A DNA stretch of 64,000 bases, from assembly GCA_003996215.1 (NCBI GenBank), contig QJPP01000028.1:62001-126000 (forward strand), written 5' to 3'. Position numbers and translations under genes: made by a program. The first letter of the stretch is position 1, and the number at the start of each line of letters is the position of its first letter. The notes below the pieces were generated by a model. It did not search any database. It was not told the DNA's origin and worked only from the letters and a program-made list of their open reading frames with translations. Below, piece after piece: positions 20,674 to 31,403 of the stretch. Source of the stretch: Jaltomata sinuosa. Its lineage: Eukaryota > Streptophyta > Magnoliopsida > Solanales > Solanaceae.

Positions 20674-22868
20674 TGTCATGACCTAAAATGCCGCGAGTGG
20701 CGCCAACCCAAAACCCCCGGATGAGAAAACCAAATAACCACCCAACACTTAGGAAAACTAGCAGCTCAAAACTAGTTGCATTAAATAAAACTAGCATTCA
20801 CAACTAAAATAGTTAACAACGAATATCCTGCAGAAAACACCCCTAGAATCTGAAAGTCGTGTACCAAAATATCTACTAATGTCTAAAGTACGGGGATGCA
20901 ACCCCAAAAATAATAAAGTCTGAGTCCAAAAAATTGGACTAGAAGTAAACTAGATGAAACCATGGTAGCCCAGAAGAATCAGCTCACCCTTGGATTCCAG
21001 AAATGTCGGGACTATAAATGAGGTCGCATAGCAGCTGCTGGAATATGTCCTGTACTCATAAAAGGAAAGCAAGTGCAGTATCAGTACTCAAAACAACCGT
21101 GTACTGGTAGGATCATTGACCAGCTCCAATAAATGAATTATAAACATTAAACTGAAGCTGAGTAAAGTAGGATAAAACATGTATAAACAAGCCATCAATA
21201 TAACCCAGACCCTCAGTTCCCCCACCTGACTTACCAACTACCTGAAATATGTCCAACCACCACCATAACAACAACAATATATGCAAACAACGACCCCCTT
21301 TCACGTAATCTAGACCCACCAAGGATCCCTGGAACAACACCTACAGTGTCTATCATGCAATCTCGATTTACACAAGGACCAACTCCGTATTTAAGTTCAA
21401 CTATCCAACCACTCATGGGTCAATATGCAACAATCATATTTCAAGAAATAACCCGGTCTACTCATGGAACCATCAACAAAATACAATCAAACAAGTATAA
21501 ACAAACCCATACCAGGCGTGGTACCCGAGCCAACCATTGTAGAACCTGTACCAGGCGTGGTAGCCGAGCTAACATATATATGTGTCCCGTACCAAGCGTG
21601 GTACCTGAGCTAACCGAATTTTATACACAATCCAACAATCAACAATAATGAACACAACCACTCTTGTAAACTAACAAGTAAATAAGACAAGTTTATTTCA
21701 CATGATTGACAACCGAATATACTAGACATTCATCAATTAATTCCCTAAATCATGCAATGTGCAGACAATACTAAGAAACAATTACAATGTACACATATCA
21801 CAAATGGGAAACAACAACCATCATCTACCTCAGAGTAGCCTTAAAACTCTACTGGATCGGAGCCTTCCCGTTTATTTAAGCTTTCGCTTGCCCTTGGTCT
21901 AAAAACAATTACATATACCTAAAATCAATCAATGCGTCCAAATAATCCCCAGATTATACCCAAATCCTAATCCACAGGCCAGGGCCTAATCCCCATTCCA
22001 CCCATCCCAGGGCCTTTCGACCATTAATTCAACTAAAACTATCATTTTTACAGTTACATTTAGCAAGTTATGGTGAATAGATCATAGATCATAGATGAAC
22101 AATTATAAATAAGACCCAAGAATTTCTACATCGTAGAATCCCAATTACACCAGATTCTACTTTCTTAGGTCAAGCCAAACCTTTCTTCAAGCCCGTAACT
22201 ATTGATTCTAAGGTCCTGGAATCGAAGTACTAAAGTAGGGAAATAAAATCCTTACCTTTACGATGAACTTTGGTGGAAAAAATGAGTTAAAGTCGCCCAA
22301 ATTGCCTCTTACCTTCCCCAAAATGTTCTTGAACAATGCTAAATATTTTTGGAGAAGTTTCTGTATTTACAGTGATTTACTCCACCATGGCGGTCCCCAC
22401 TTTGCTATAGCAGTGCCACCATAGCAGAACCCGCCCGCTATAGTGGTGCTGACCGCCTTGACTTCTGTTATAGCAAGAATTTATCCACTATAGCAGTAAT
22501 TATCGTAGCGCAGTGTCAATCACTATTGTGGTTGACACGGAACAGAACCTTGAAAAATCCCTCAAAATTGCCCATTTTACAAGAGACCAACCTTTTCACG
22601 TCAACTTCAATATCGAGAGTCCTATTCTCCCAAATTCGCCTTCAAAAAGTCCCATAGACTCCTTATAGTCTTATCTAACAGAAAAAAGTAGCTCAACCTT
22701 AGACATTTTATCCAATCCTTTCATAGATTTTCCTAGACCGTACCTTGCTCAGAATCCGTCTGAGACTAGCCTAGCCCAAAATTTTCAACTTCCAAACCCG
22801 AAAGTTTTCTAACCCATTTCATTGCATAAAAAGTTTACCCATAATGATGAAATAGGTCGTTAAAATCA
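20674..22868 (-). repeat. 5' LTR of a Gypsy element, minus strand
   Basis: About 2195 bp. On the minus strand it starts near TGATTTTAACGACCTATTTC and ends GGTCATGACA. The plus-strand cassette at 22381-22545 repeats words such as CTATAGCAGTG, CCACTATAGC and CACCATGGCGG. Three tandem units start at 21511, 21550 and 21591 (ACCARGCGTGGTA..GAGC). The right edge meets LINE-derived sequence, so the insertion may have gone into that LINE. Confidence 0.7.
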
Positions 22869-22870
22869 TA

Positions 22871-23078
22871 CAGCGGGGCAATATCAATATTAGCCCCACA
22901 TTCAGAGAAGCTGATCAGTTAGCGGATTACATCACCGACATAGGCATAAATAATGAAGAAATGCAGCAGTTTCATAGCTTTAATCAACTACCAAGCATGT
23001 GAAGGAAATTGCTAAATATGGATAAAATTCAGATACAAGCAATCAGAATTAAAATAAGGAGGATTCTATTAACAAACC
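22871..23078 (+). pseudogene. L1-type LINE RNase H C-terminal fragment
   Basis: Plus frame reads READQLADYITDIGINNEEM, QFHSFNQLPSM, a TGA at 22999-23001, then RKLLNMDKIQIQAIRIKIRR and a final TGA near 23083. This is the recognisable tail of the RNase H domain carried by plant L1-type LINEs ('REGNxLADxLA', 'ELPxxGRKLLNMDKxQIPxxRIR'). All upstream LINE sequence is absent; the Gypsy LTR abuts it at 22868. Confidence 0.7.
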
Positions 23079-23572
23079 ACATTTGAACATGCACATAACA
23101 GTAAATCAAGGAAAAGCCACAGAGTCTCACAACTATTATATATACAAATCAGTTTGTGGCCATTTGAAGGGTAAAATAGCTATGAGAAAACTAACTAGCC
23201 TATGCTATGTCAGCCAACAAAAAATGGTACTTTCACCAACAAAAAATGAGACCACATGAACCAGATCAGAAGGTTATCATCTGCAGTCAACAAGGAGTTC
23301 GAAAAGAAGGAGACTGAGAGCAACTTGTTTTTCTTCACCACTGCTTCAAATGAGGAAAGAAAGAACATTTGCACAGAGAGCTGGAGAAGAACCACAGAAA
23401 ATCAGGAAACGAACCTTACAAAGAAATACGATGTTGAAATGCAAGGTTTAGGATGTCTATCGAGTTTCACACGAACTCATGGAATTTCATCGGACGACAC
23501 ACCTGAAAAGGATATGGGTCAAGCTTGAGAAGATACAGAAAAGAAGAAGAAGAAGAAGAGAAGAATAGGTCT
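23079..23572. other. Unassigned, possibly LINE 3' UTR or intron
   Basis: No clear coding signal. Open frames exist on both strands (a 90-codon frame on + from 23256, a 61-codon frame on -) but none shows a known motif. The left part may be the LINE 3' UTR; the right part would be intronic if the exon proposed at 23573-23880 is real. Confidence 0.3.
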
Positions 23573-23880
23573 TACCTTTGCAAGCCGAGCAAGAAACAAC
23601 AACTCCACCGGTGATGGAGCAGATTGATCACCCACAAGAGGAGAAGGCGGAGACCAGCGTTTGGATGGACCACCAGAGACATCTTCAGTATCAGCGAGAA
23701 AAAGAAAGAGTAGAGGAGAAGACTGAAGACCAAATTAGGAAACCCTATATGTTAGGGCTTTGTTTTATTCACCTGAACATGGTCACTTTCGGGCAGAGTC
23801 AGGTTGTCAATATTGCTATTTTTTTGATTTTGTCTTTGGACTCATTTTGAGCCCATTGTGACTTCTTAAATAATAAAAAG
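23573..23880 (-). other. Candidate first exon or 5' UTR of a host gene
   Basis: On the minus strand there is a pyrimidine-rich leader with CTCTACTCTTTCTTTTTCTC (about 23710), an ATG at about 23686 (opens MSLVVHPNAGLRLLLLWVI), and a consensus splice donor AAAG|GTAAGA at about 23570-23578. A 'TAGGGTTT' phrase near 23750 resembles plant 5' leader and telo-box sequence. No protein family is recognised, and the next exon is not evident before the LINE fragment. It could equally be chance sequence. Confidence 0.25.
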
Positions 23881-25207
23881 GACTCCGATCCATAATTTGC
23901 TTAAAACAAATCCCCTCAGACCCTCTCCCAACCCCCCAACACACGCACAAAAATTATCTTTCTTTATTCTTTCTTGGCCAACAACTAATCCTTTTTTCAG
24001 TTTAATGAAATTTGTTCCCATTCCTCCGTGGAAACCATTTCATGAAATCTCACAACATAGATATTTTTCTTAGTATATAAAATAGCTAGTTGGTCTTTAA
24101 TCTATAGAGAAATGCACTTTTTCAAAATATATGGGGTAAAAACTGAACCGAACAAGTGGATGAGTCAAAAGGTAACACGTGTCAAGAAGAGACGGATCAG
24201 ACATGACTCAATAAAGATGACACCGAATCTAACTCTTGGACATGGCCGACTTTATGACCTTTTTCATTGAAGACCCAAAGTCATGTTATAAAAGCTCGAT
24301 ACCATGTCAGTAACCCATTTAGCTCCAAAATTATAAGATTGGGAACCAGACAGTGAGTGGTTAGGATAAACTCGAAGATATATATAACCATCCCTGAAAA
24401 AACAAGGATCCATCCTAACAGTTATGCAACTCAACACATAATGAAAATAACATGCAAATTTGGACCATCATGGGGCCAAATTTATGCAAGATGTATTCTT
24501 AGGATTAATGTGTAAATATATCCCTACCTCTCACTTATATGACATCTTAATTTTACTATTCACAATCGATTACTCTCAAGCTCTGTAAACTAGCAGTTAT
24601 CATATTCACATATACTATTGCTTCTTGCTTTTCCAGTGACGTTGTTCAATAACCACGCCAGAAAATATGCTTAATCTACTTAGTTACTTTTATATTATCA
24701 TTTTATTCATCTTTATAAATATCTTTTTATTATCTTAATCACGTAAGATAAAAAAAATTAGCATAAATAATCCTATTATTTGGCCATTTGAATATGCATA
24801 TCCTTGAGTCACATTGACAAATTTAACTGTATCAATTTAAAGGTAAATAGTAAACCCTATTGGAGTTGGGTTCGAGATGTTTTTTTAGCTATGGTGGTAA
24901 AAGATTCAGAGAAAAGTGGAGGTGAGATAGAGGACATGGTTTTAAAGTTGAAATTGTTGATTTAAATATCCCATTTTTGGTTTTGCCTTTGAAAGAATTA
25001 GGGAGAATTGAAGAAGGTCGTTGTTGGTGGTGGTGGGGGAGGAGTTGATGATGATATTTGTTGAAATCATTTTCTTTTGCTACCTGTTTTGAATATATTA
25101 TTAAAAATTAAATTTTGAACTAGAGGCAATAGCAGAGGAGGAGGTGGTGTAGTGCTGGCGTAGTTGGTTACATAAGGAAGAACAAAATTAAAATTCTTGT
25201 GAATTAT
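23881..25207. other. AT-rich intergenic DNA
   Basis: No coding region, LTR edge or RNA gene visible. Contains G/T-rich runs near 25020-25060 and an ACACGTGTC word at 24175. The last ~20 bases (AAAATTCTTGTGAATTAT) are repeated beyond the DNA transposon at 29293-29310. Confidence 0.5.
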
Positions 25208-25394
25208 GGGTGTGTTCGGTATGGAGGAAAAATATTTTTCATGGAATATATTTTCAAAGGAAAATATTTTCTAGGAAAATAAATTATTTCTTACTTATTT
25301 TTTTATTTTCGGTACGCAGGTAGAATTTTTTTTAAAAATTATTTGTATATATTTAACACAAAATAATGAGAACGAATAGGATAAGGGGGATGCG

Positions 25395-25890
25395 GTAAGG
25401 AAAAATTATAATTATTTTAAAAAAATAAATTAAAAAAAAATTCTTTTGGAGGCAGGGAAGAAGGGGGTAGGGAGTGGGGTAAAACAATTTTTTTTTTTTT
25501 AAAAATAAATTAAAAAAATTTAATATTTTTTTTTGGGGAGGAGGGGTTGGCTGGTAGGGGGTGCGGGAGGTAGGGGTGGGGTAAGAAAAGAAATTTATTT
25601 TTTTTAAAAAATAAATTTAAAAAATTAATTTTTTTTTGGAGGGGGGGGAGGTGTAGGGGGTGGGGGTGGAGTAAGAATTTTTTTTTGAATTTGTTTAAAA
25701 AATAAATTTAAATTTTTTTTTGAGGGGGGGGGATGCTGGTAGGAGGTGGGTCGGGGTAGGGGGTGGGGTAAGAAAAAATTTAAAATTTTTTCAAAAAAAT
25801 AAAGTTATTTTCTTTTGGGGGAGGGGGGAGGGAGGGGGGAGGGAGGGGTAGGGAAGGGGGGGGGAGGGTTGGGATAGGGGGTAAGAATAT
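25395..25890 (+). repeat. G-rich/T-rich minisatellite inside the DNA transposon
   Basis: About five to six decayed units, each ending in 'GGGGTAAGAA', with GTAAG landmarks at 25395, 25479, 25581, 25671, 25768 and 25881 (spacing 84-113). Each unit alternates a T/A-rich half with a half made of runs of 4-9 G. The G runs could form G-quadruplexes on the plus strand. Confidence 0.75.
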
Positions 25891-26044
25891 TTTTGTTTTG
25901 GGGTATGTGATTTTAAGAGTGCTATGAAAATTGCAACTTGTTTTTCCTATTTTGATTAAAGAAGTCATTTTCCTTATTTTGAAGGAACTTGTTTTACTAG
26001 GAAAAATGTTTTCCATAATTTTTAGCCAAACGAACATGAGAAAA

Positions 26045-29000
26045 TGTAATGACTCTTCTGGTCATTTTCGTGTGTACGTTTTCCTTGTACTGTTAGAGCT
26101 CGCCTGTAGCGGTCCCAAGTCATTTATGGCTTGCTGGGACTGGTGGTTCGGCGCCCTGGCCGTTCGTTTGGTCCTTATGGTCGTTCTCCTATTTTAGAGC
26201 TGAGCCGTAGGAACTGAGTATCGAAATCGTGCGATGATGATTTGCGTTCGTATAACCTTAATCTTCACCCCGTAGCAAAGGCTTGCGATCCTAAAATTGT
26301 GAATTTTACTAACATCGTGCGTATTTAAAAGTTGAATGTGTTAAAAAGTTATATTTTTATTGCCTTCCTAAAATATTTTAAATGTCTATGAAAAATACTT
26401 TTATTATGATATATTTGTGTATGTATTTATTTTATAAGATTTTTATAAATTGTAATATCTTAACGGAGATAGTAAACTTAGTTATGTTGAAAATTATTAT
26501 TATAATATAGTAAGTTTTATTTGAAATTATTTTCTATTAATTATAATATAATCAAAAAGCTATATTTATTTTATCACGAACCTATGTAATACCCAAGTAC
26601 TTACATAGTGGAATAGAATTAATTGTGTGGTGCCACTCCACTTCCACGTGGAAGTGAAGTGGAATGTACAACAATTCTTGTAAATATATGGTGTCATCAT
26701 TTCACTTTGAATTAGTAATTTTCTAATTGAATAATTTTAATTAATTCTAAACCTTCCTTCTTAAGTGTTGTACATGTAGGTGTATATATGTGTGTGGCAT
26801 CCATTACACAATTTAAAATTCAGTACTTTTTACTCTTTACCTTTTAAGAAAAATGATGATTGTTGGTAAATTAGAATATTTCATCTCTTTCAAGTGTTCT
26901 AATGACAAAATTGGATTTTGAGACCTAATAGCTCTTCTATATGAAACTTGTCAATGGACAGAAGTCCGTTTCTTAGAAGCTATAGGGTGGCTCCTTGTGT
27001 CTTTACTGATCAGGTTATGGAAAGCCTATATTTAAAGTTTTTTTTGAGAGGAGGGCATTTTAACGATTTGTCCGATCATCAAAAGAGAATCAATTATCTA
27101 CGTCAAGTTATTCAAGACTGAGTTCAAGTTTGAATTCATTTCGGAGCTTTTTCGGAGAGGTTCAAGCTTGTCATCGGACGACAGGTAGGTTACGGTCTGA
27201 ACTCCCTAGACTTAGCATATATCGGATAAAATTGTACTAGATGGCATCCTTGGGTTGGATTATTAGGTTGGTACCACAGACCTTGACCGCTTTATTCATG
27301 TCTTCCTGCTTTTGTTCCTCCGATACTTGTAGTACTTCCCGATATGTTTTATTCACCTTTGTGGTCCTGTGAGGCCTTGTTCACTCTGGAACATAGAAGG
27401 TGAGTTCTTGGGAATGTCTGCGAGTCCCGGACATAGAAATATTCTTCTAGGCTGGTTATGCTTGCTGAGTAGCTGTGGGCCTGTGCAGGGCCGATAGGTT
27501 GATTGTGAGATGCTGAGCGGCTATTTGTGTTGATAATTCATTTACATGCATATAAAGAGCATTTATCCATGTTTTACTATGGTTTTGGCTTCGGGCCTAC
27601 TGGATTTGTTTTCTAAACCTTGCATGGCCTCGGAGGCCCGTTTTCGATGGAAATGATTTGGAAATGGTCTGACTTACCTTGTGGATCTTCTTGGGGTAAA
27701 AGAAAGTTAAATTATGATTTCTATCACCAGTTTTACTATTAACACTAGACTCGGCAGGGCCAGGGTGCTAGTTGAGTTTTCTTACCACTTTGAGATGGTT
27801 TTAGCCTCGATCGGACCGAGCACCTGGGGTGACTTCCTATTGTTTAGACCCAGTTATGCCCGGGCACCCTTGGAGGGTTTTTTTGAGACATTTTCTACTA
27901 CTTTAGTCCTAGACAGGGTCTGGGCGTGCATATTCGAGACTGGGTCTCTATCTTGAACCCGGACTTGGTTCCGGATGACATATTTTGATACTGAGTTTTA
28001 GTATGGGGTCCGGGACCTCCATGGACCTTGCCGCTCCGGGCCCAGAGCTTTGGGCTACGTGTGTCGGATGGAGGGTATACGATGGAGTAGAGGTATACGG
28101 GCAATGTCCTTCCATGGAACCCATCTGCTGGGCCCGATCGGCACCAGAAGGGGTAACAGAGATACCATTTCACCTGAGATTTTCATGCATCATATCATTC
28201 ATTGTTTGAGGCTCCACCCTTGTTTGTTGTTTGTTGATTGTACTCTCCGATAGTATGGGATGCCGGAGGGTTTGTTTACACTTGTTTGTATTCCTTGGTT
28301 GTATGGGCGGTCGGGGGACTGTAGGTAGTCTCTTGTTACTTTATCGCGGTGTTATCCCCCTGTTATGGTTATGCTTATAAGATTATATACAGCTGAGTTG
28401 TTACTTGATGGATTTGAGATTGGTATGACTAGTTGGGTTATTGACTCCTGTTTTCGAGCATGCCTATATTTACTCTCCCTCTCCCTTCCTTGTGCTTGAG
28501 GTTATCGGGATGCCGTCCATTTCTTAAACTTATTATGTATATACTATTATTACAAGAATACATATGCGTTATTTCTTGCTTACACCTGTACCTGTTGTGT
28601 ATATATTCTACTTTCTAGCCTTGTATGTTTTTCTGTTGACTTCCCTCTGGGCTAGTTCCTGTGTACTTTTCGTTGATTTCTGTGACTACTTGCTTCTATT
28701 CTGGCTGTTAGTACGCTTTTATCTTATGTGTGACTAGTCGGCCTATGATACCTACTGGGTACCTTATGCTCCACATTTGGTGCTCATGCTACACTCTGCA
28801 TCTTCTGGTGCAAACCCTAGTGTGGGCCATCGCCGTTAGCTCGTGGAGACTCGTGCGAGGTGCTGTTTTGGTGGTATTCTGGACTGAGGGTGAGCTCTTG
28901 GCAACCGGAGCGTAGCTTTTAGTTTGTCTCTTGATTATGTACTCTATTTCTACTCGGAGACAGCTTTGTATATATATATATTATTTATGTAGATTCGACT

Positions 29001-29229
29001 CTGGTACATTATGATACCAGGTTTTGGGTTTGGTTTAGCTTCCGTATATGTATATATATATTCCTGTTATCTATTCTCTTCACCTTGTTCCCTTGATTTC
29101 GCTTATTAAACGGTTCTTCTGCTTATTTGATAGATCGTAGCCCATTATTAATCGTTTCTGGCTACATAGATTGGTTCGCCTACTGGGGGGCTGTAGGTGC
29201 CATCATGACCAAGAAACTGGGTCGTGACA
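26045..29229 (+). repeat. Solo LTR, Gypsy family shared with 37755-50643
   Basis: Starts TGTAATGACTC, ends GGGTCGTGACA, 3185 bp. The flanks GAAAA (26040-26044) and TAAAA (29230-29234) match at 4 of 5 bases, consistent with a decayed target duplication. Landmarks shared with the 5' LTR at 37755: 'CATTTATGGCTTGCTGGGAC', 'TTTTCTAAACYTTGCATGG', 'CATCTTCTGGTGCA', and the GATCGTTYC...GGCTACA end. No internal region remains, so it probably arose by LTR-LTR recombination. Confidence 0.85.
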
Positions 29230-29268
29230 TAAAATAGGAAAATATTTTCCGGCATACCGAACACACCC

Positions 29269-29720
29269 TATAAGTATACTTTTTCTAATTTAAAATTCTT
29301 GTGAATTATAAGTTTTACTTTTTCTATTTTTGATCTTGATTAAATTTAGAAAATCCTTAGACAACCGGTGAGGTGGTGGCAACGACGACATTGGTATGAC
29401 ATGACTGATAATGCAGATGGGTGTAATGAACTAAAGGAAGAACACAATATCTTTTGGGACATCATTGATAATAGAATCACACTTGGAATTTAAACGAAAT
29501 TAAAAAAATACAACAATGACACTTAGCGATTTTTACCTCTTAATTATTCTCCAAAATGACGTCGTTCCTCATTTACTACCCTCTTTATTTCAAACTTTGA
29601 TTTTAGGTCATGAAAATTTTCCTACTTGAACACATTCTTGACATCAAGAATGTCGAGCTTCTTTATGCACAAAATCGGGATCGAGATATTTGAGCACATT
29701 TTCTTTTGACCCTGGTGACA
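29269..29720. other. AT-rich flank, no gene seen
   Basis: The first ~70 bases contain a second copy of the phrase flanking the DNA transposon (AAATTCTTGTGAATTATAAGT), so the transposon landed in one unit of a short tandem duplication. Otherwise featureless. Confidence 0.45.
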
Positions 29721-31388
29721 TGATACACCTAAATTACATCTCCGAAAAGAGATATAAAGCAGTTGCTATTAAATATAGAACCCAAACAAGCTTAGAATCG
29801 AATTCCACAAGGAATATAGTGAGAAATACATCAATAGTGATTATTCAACCAGTAGTCGATATTTCAAGGAGGGTTTGACATGAAAAGTAAAAATATTCAA
29901 AGTTTGTAGTTATAACTTATAAGTAACCAATGTTTAAGAACTTATTGTTGTTGTATTTAATATGTGAGACACAACTAGGACTTTGTTTCCCAAGATTTCA
30001 TAACTTCTACAGGTTTATTGTTTATTTTATTGGTGATCTATCTCGGTGTTATACATGAAAAACTCACGATTATGATTCATCTAAGGTCTTTTGACCCATA
30101 TAGATGAATGTCTCTCTAAATCCTTTTGGCCTTTGAGCGTCTGTTAATTTAACCTCATCATGAGTTTTGGATTGACTATTCTAGTAACAGCTCAAGTCAT
30201 TAGAAAAGGGTTAGAAACCTCAAATTTCCATTGTTAATTTCTTTTTCTAATATCTACCTCTTCTATCAAGCAAGTATAAATTTATGGCATGTTCTAACGG
30301 TTGCAATCACTAAAAAGCAATCAAAGTAATGAAATTAATAAAACATGCACAATCACCATTCAAGAATCACTATTATATTCGACCTACATTCATCATTCTA
30401 TCATGATTTTCACAACTCTAATTATGGTGTTTAGCTATTCATGCTTGCATAATCAATATTAGAAGATGTGGAAGAAATCATAGTAAAGAACTTCAAGAAA
30501 AGAATAATGAAAACAAAATTTTATTATTAATGTAGCAATCCAAGTGCATAGAAAAAACTCAAAAAACCCAAGAATAAATACACAATATCATGTTCTCTGC
30601 TCAAATGTGCGTAAGGAATCAGTAACGTGATAAAGAAAACCTAAGAAAAATATTTATAGACATAAAATTCTATCCTAAATAAACTAGGAAAACTTAACTG
30701 GGTCAGCACTTCATGGATTGTCGTCCAGAACTATGGTCCGTGGAAGTTAGAAGTCAACTGTCAACTGCCTTTTTGGATCTGAAACTGGCAGGCAATCACG
30801 ATTCTTTCTATAGTCCATTGACTATGTTGACGATCTATTATTATGAACTGTAGTCTGAGATAAAAAATACTTCTTCTCAGAATCTTGGTCGAGAAGTGAT
30901 AGGACGGACCCGTGAACTAGTTTCACGGTCCATCAAAAGACATGTAGAATGAAGATTCAATCTGTACCTCTGTAGAACCTACTCTACAAATAATAGGATG
31001 AGTCCATCATTTATTCCATAGGAAATCAACTGAGCCATCAACTTAAGACCAATTTGTCACCTTGCAGATCTTGTTCCACGACTGATAGGACGATTTGTTC
31101 TTTGCTTATACCGCCGTCAAATGAGTCATAATTTTAACTTCAGTTTGTCTATCTTTCAAATATATTTCAGGATTAATAGGACGGTCCATGGATCGATTCT
31201 ACTATCCTTCATTCTCTTTTATGGGTCAACACTTAGCCATTTTCAGCTCAAAACTCCAACTTTTGCTCACAAACCTCGTTTTCCAGCACATAAACAAAAA
31301 TACCATCATATCATACAAAAACATACTTAAGAACAACAAAATTCTTAGTCAAAAATCATCAAATATGCCGTGAAATCTCGGCAAATCA
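29721..31388 (-). repeat. 3' LTR of an Athila-type element, minus strand
   Basis: About 1668 bp. On the minus strand it starts TGATTTGCCGAG right after a polypurine tract and ends GGTGTATCA. Near the end it carries 'TTGTGGAATTCGATTCTAAG' (about 29790-29810), the degenerate form of the 'GTGGGATTCGACCCC' block. A cassette between 30700 and 31200 holds repeated GACGGTCC/TCACGGTCC words, including an inverted repeat at 30906-30931. Confidence 0.65.
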
Positions 31389-31403
31389 ACACCCTGAACT
31401 TAG
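31389..31403 (-). other. Polypurine tract, minus-strand Athila-type element
   Basis: Minus strand CTAAGTTCAGGGTGT, preceded by TTGCTTGAGGACAAGGAA, the standard approach to the 3' LTR in this lineage. Confidence 0.65.

Larger units (their letters stand above)
25208..29268. mobile_element. TIR DNA transposon (non-autonomous), split by a solo LTR
   Basis: Perfect 16-bp terminal inverted repeats: GGGTGTGTTCGGTATG (25208-25223) and its complement CATACCGAACACACCC (29253-29268), with imperfect symmetry inward (GGAAAAATATTTT / AAAATATTTTCC). Flanks read GAATTAT before and TATAAG after, compatible with a 3-bp duplication TAT. Without the inserted LTR the transposon is about 880 bp and encodes nothing. 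TIR style and a 3-bp duplication suggest a PIF/Harbinger (Tourist-like) MITE, but TAT is not the usual TWA target. Confidence 0.8.

Noticed and set aside
23256..23850. Two 90-codon plus-strand frames as a host gene
   Set aside because: Both are charged, low-complexity and lack recognisable domains. The splice and leader signals, if any, are on the other strand.
24175..24330. G-box-like ACACGTGTC and a TATAAAAG word suggesting a promoter
   Set aside because: Single short matches in AT-rich DNA with no downstream gene on either strand.
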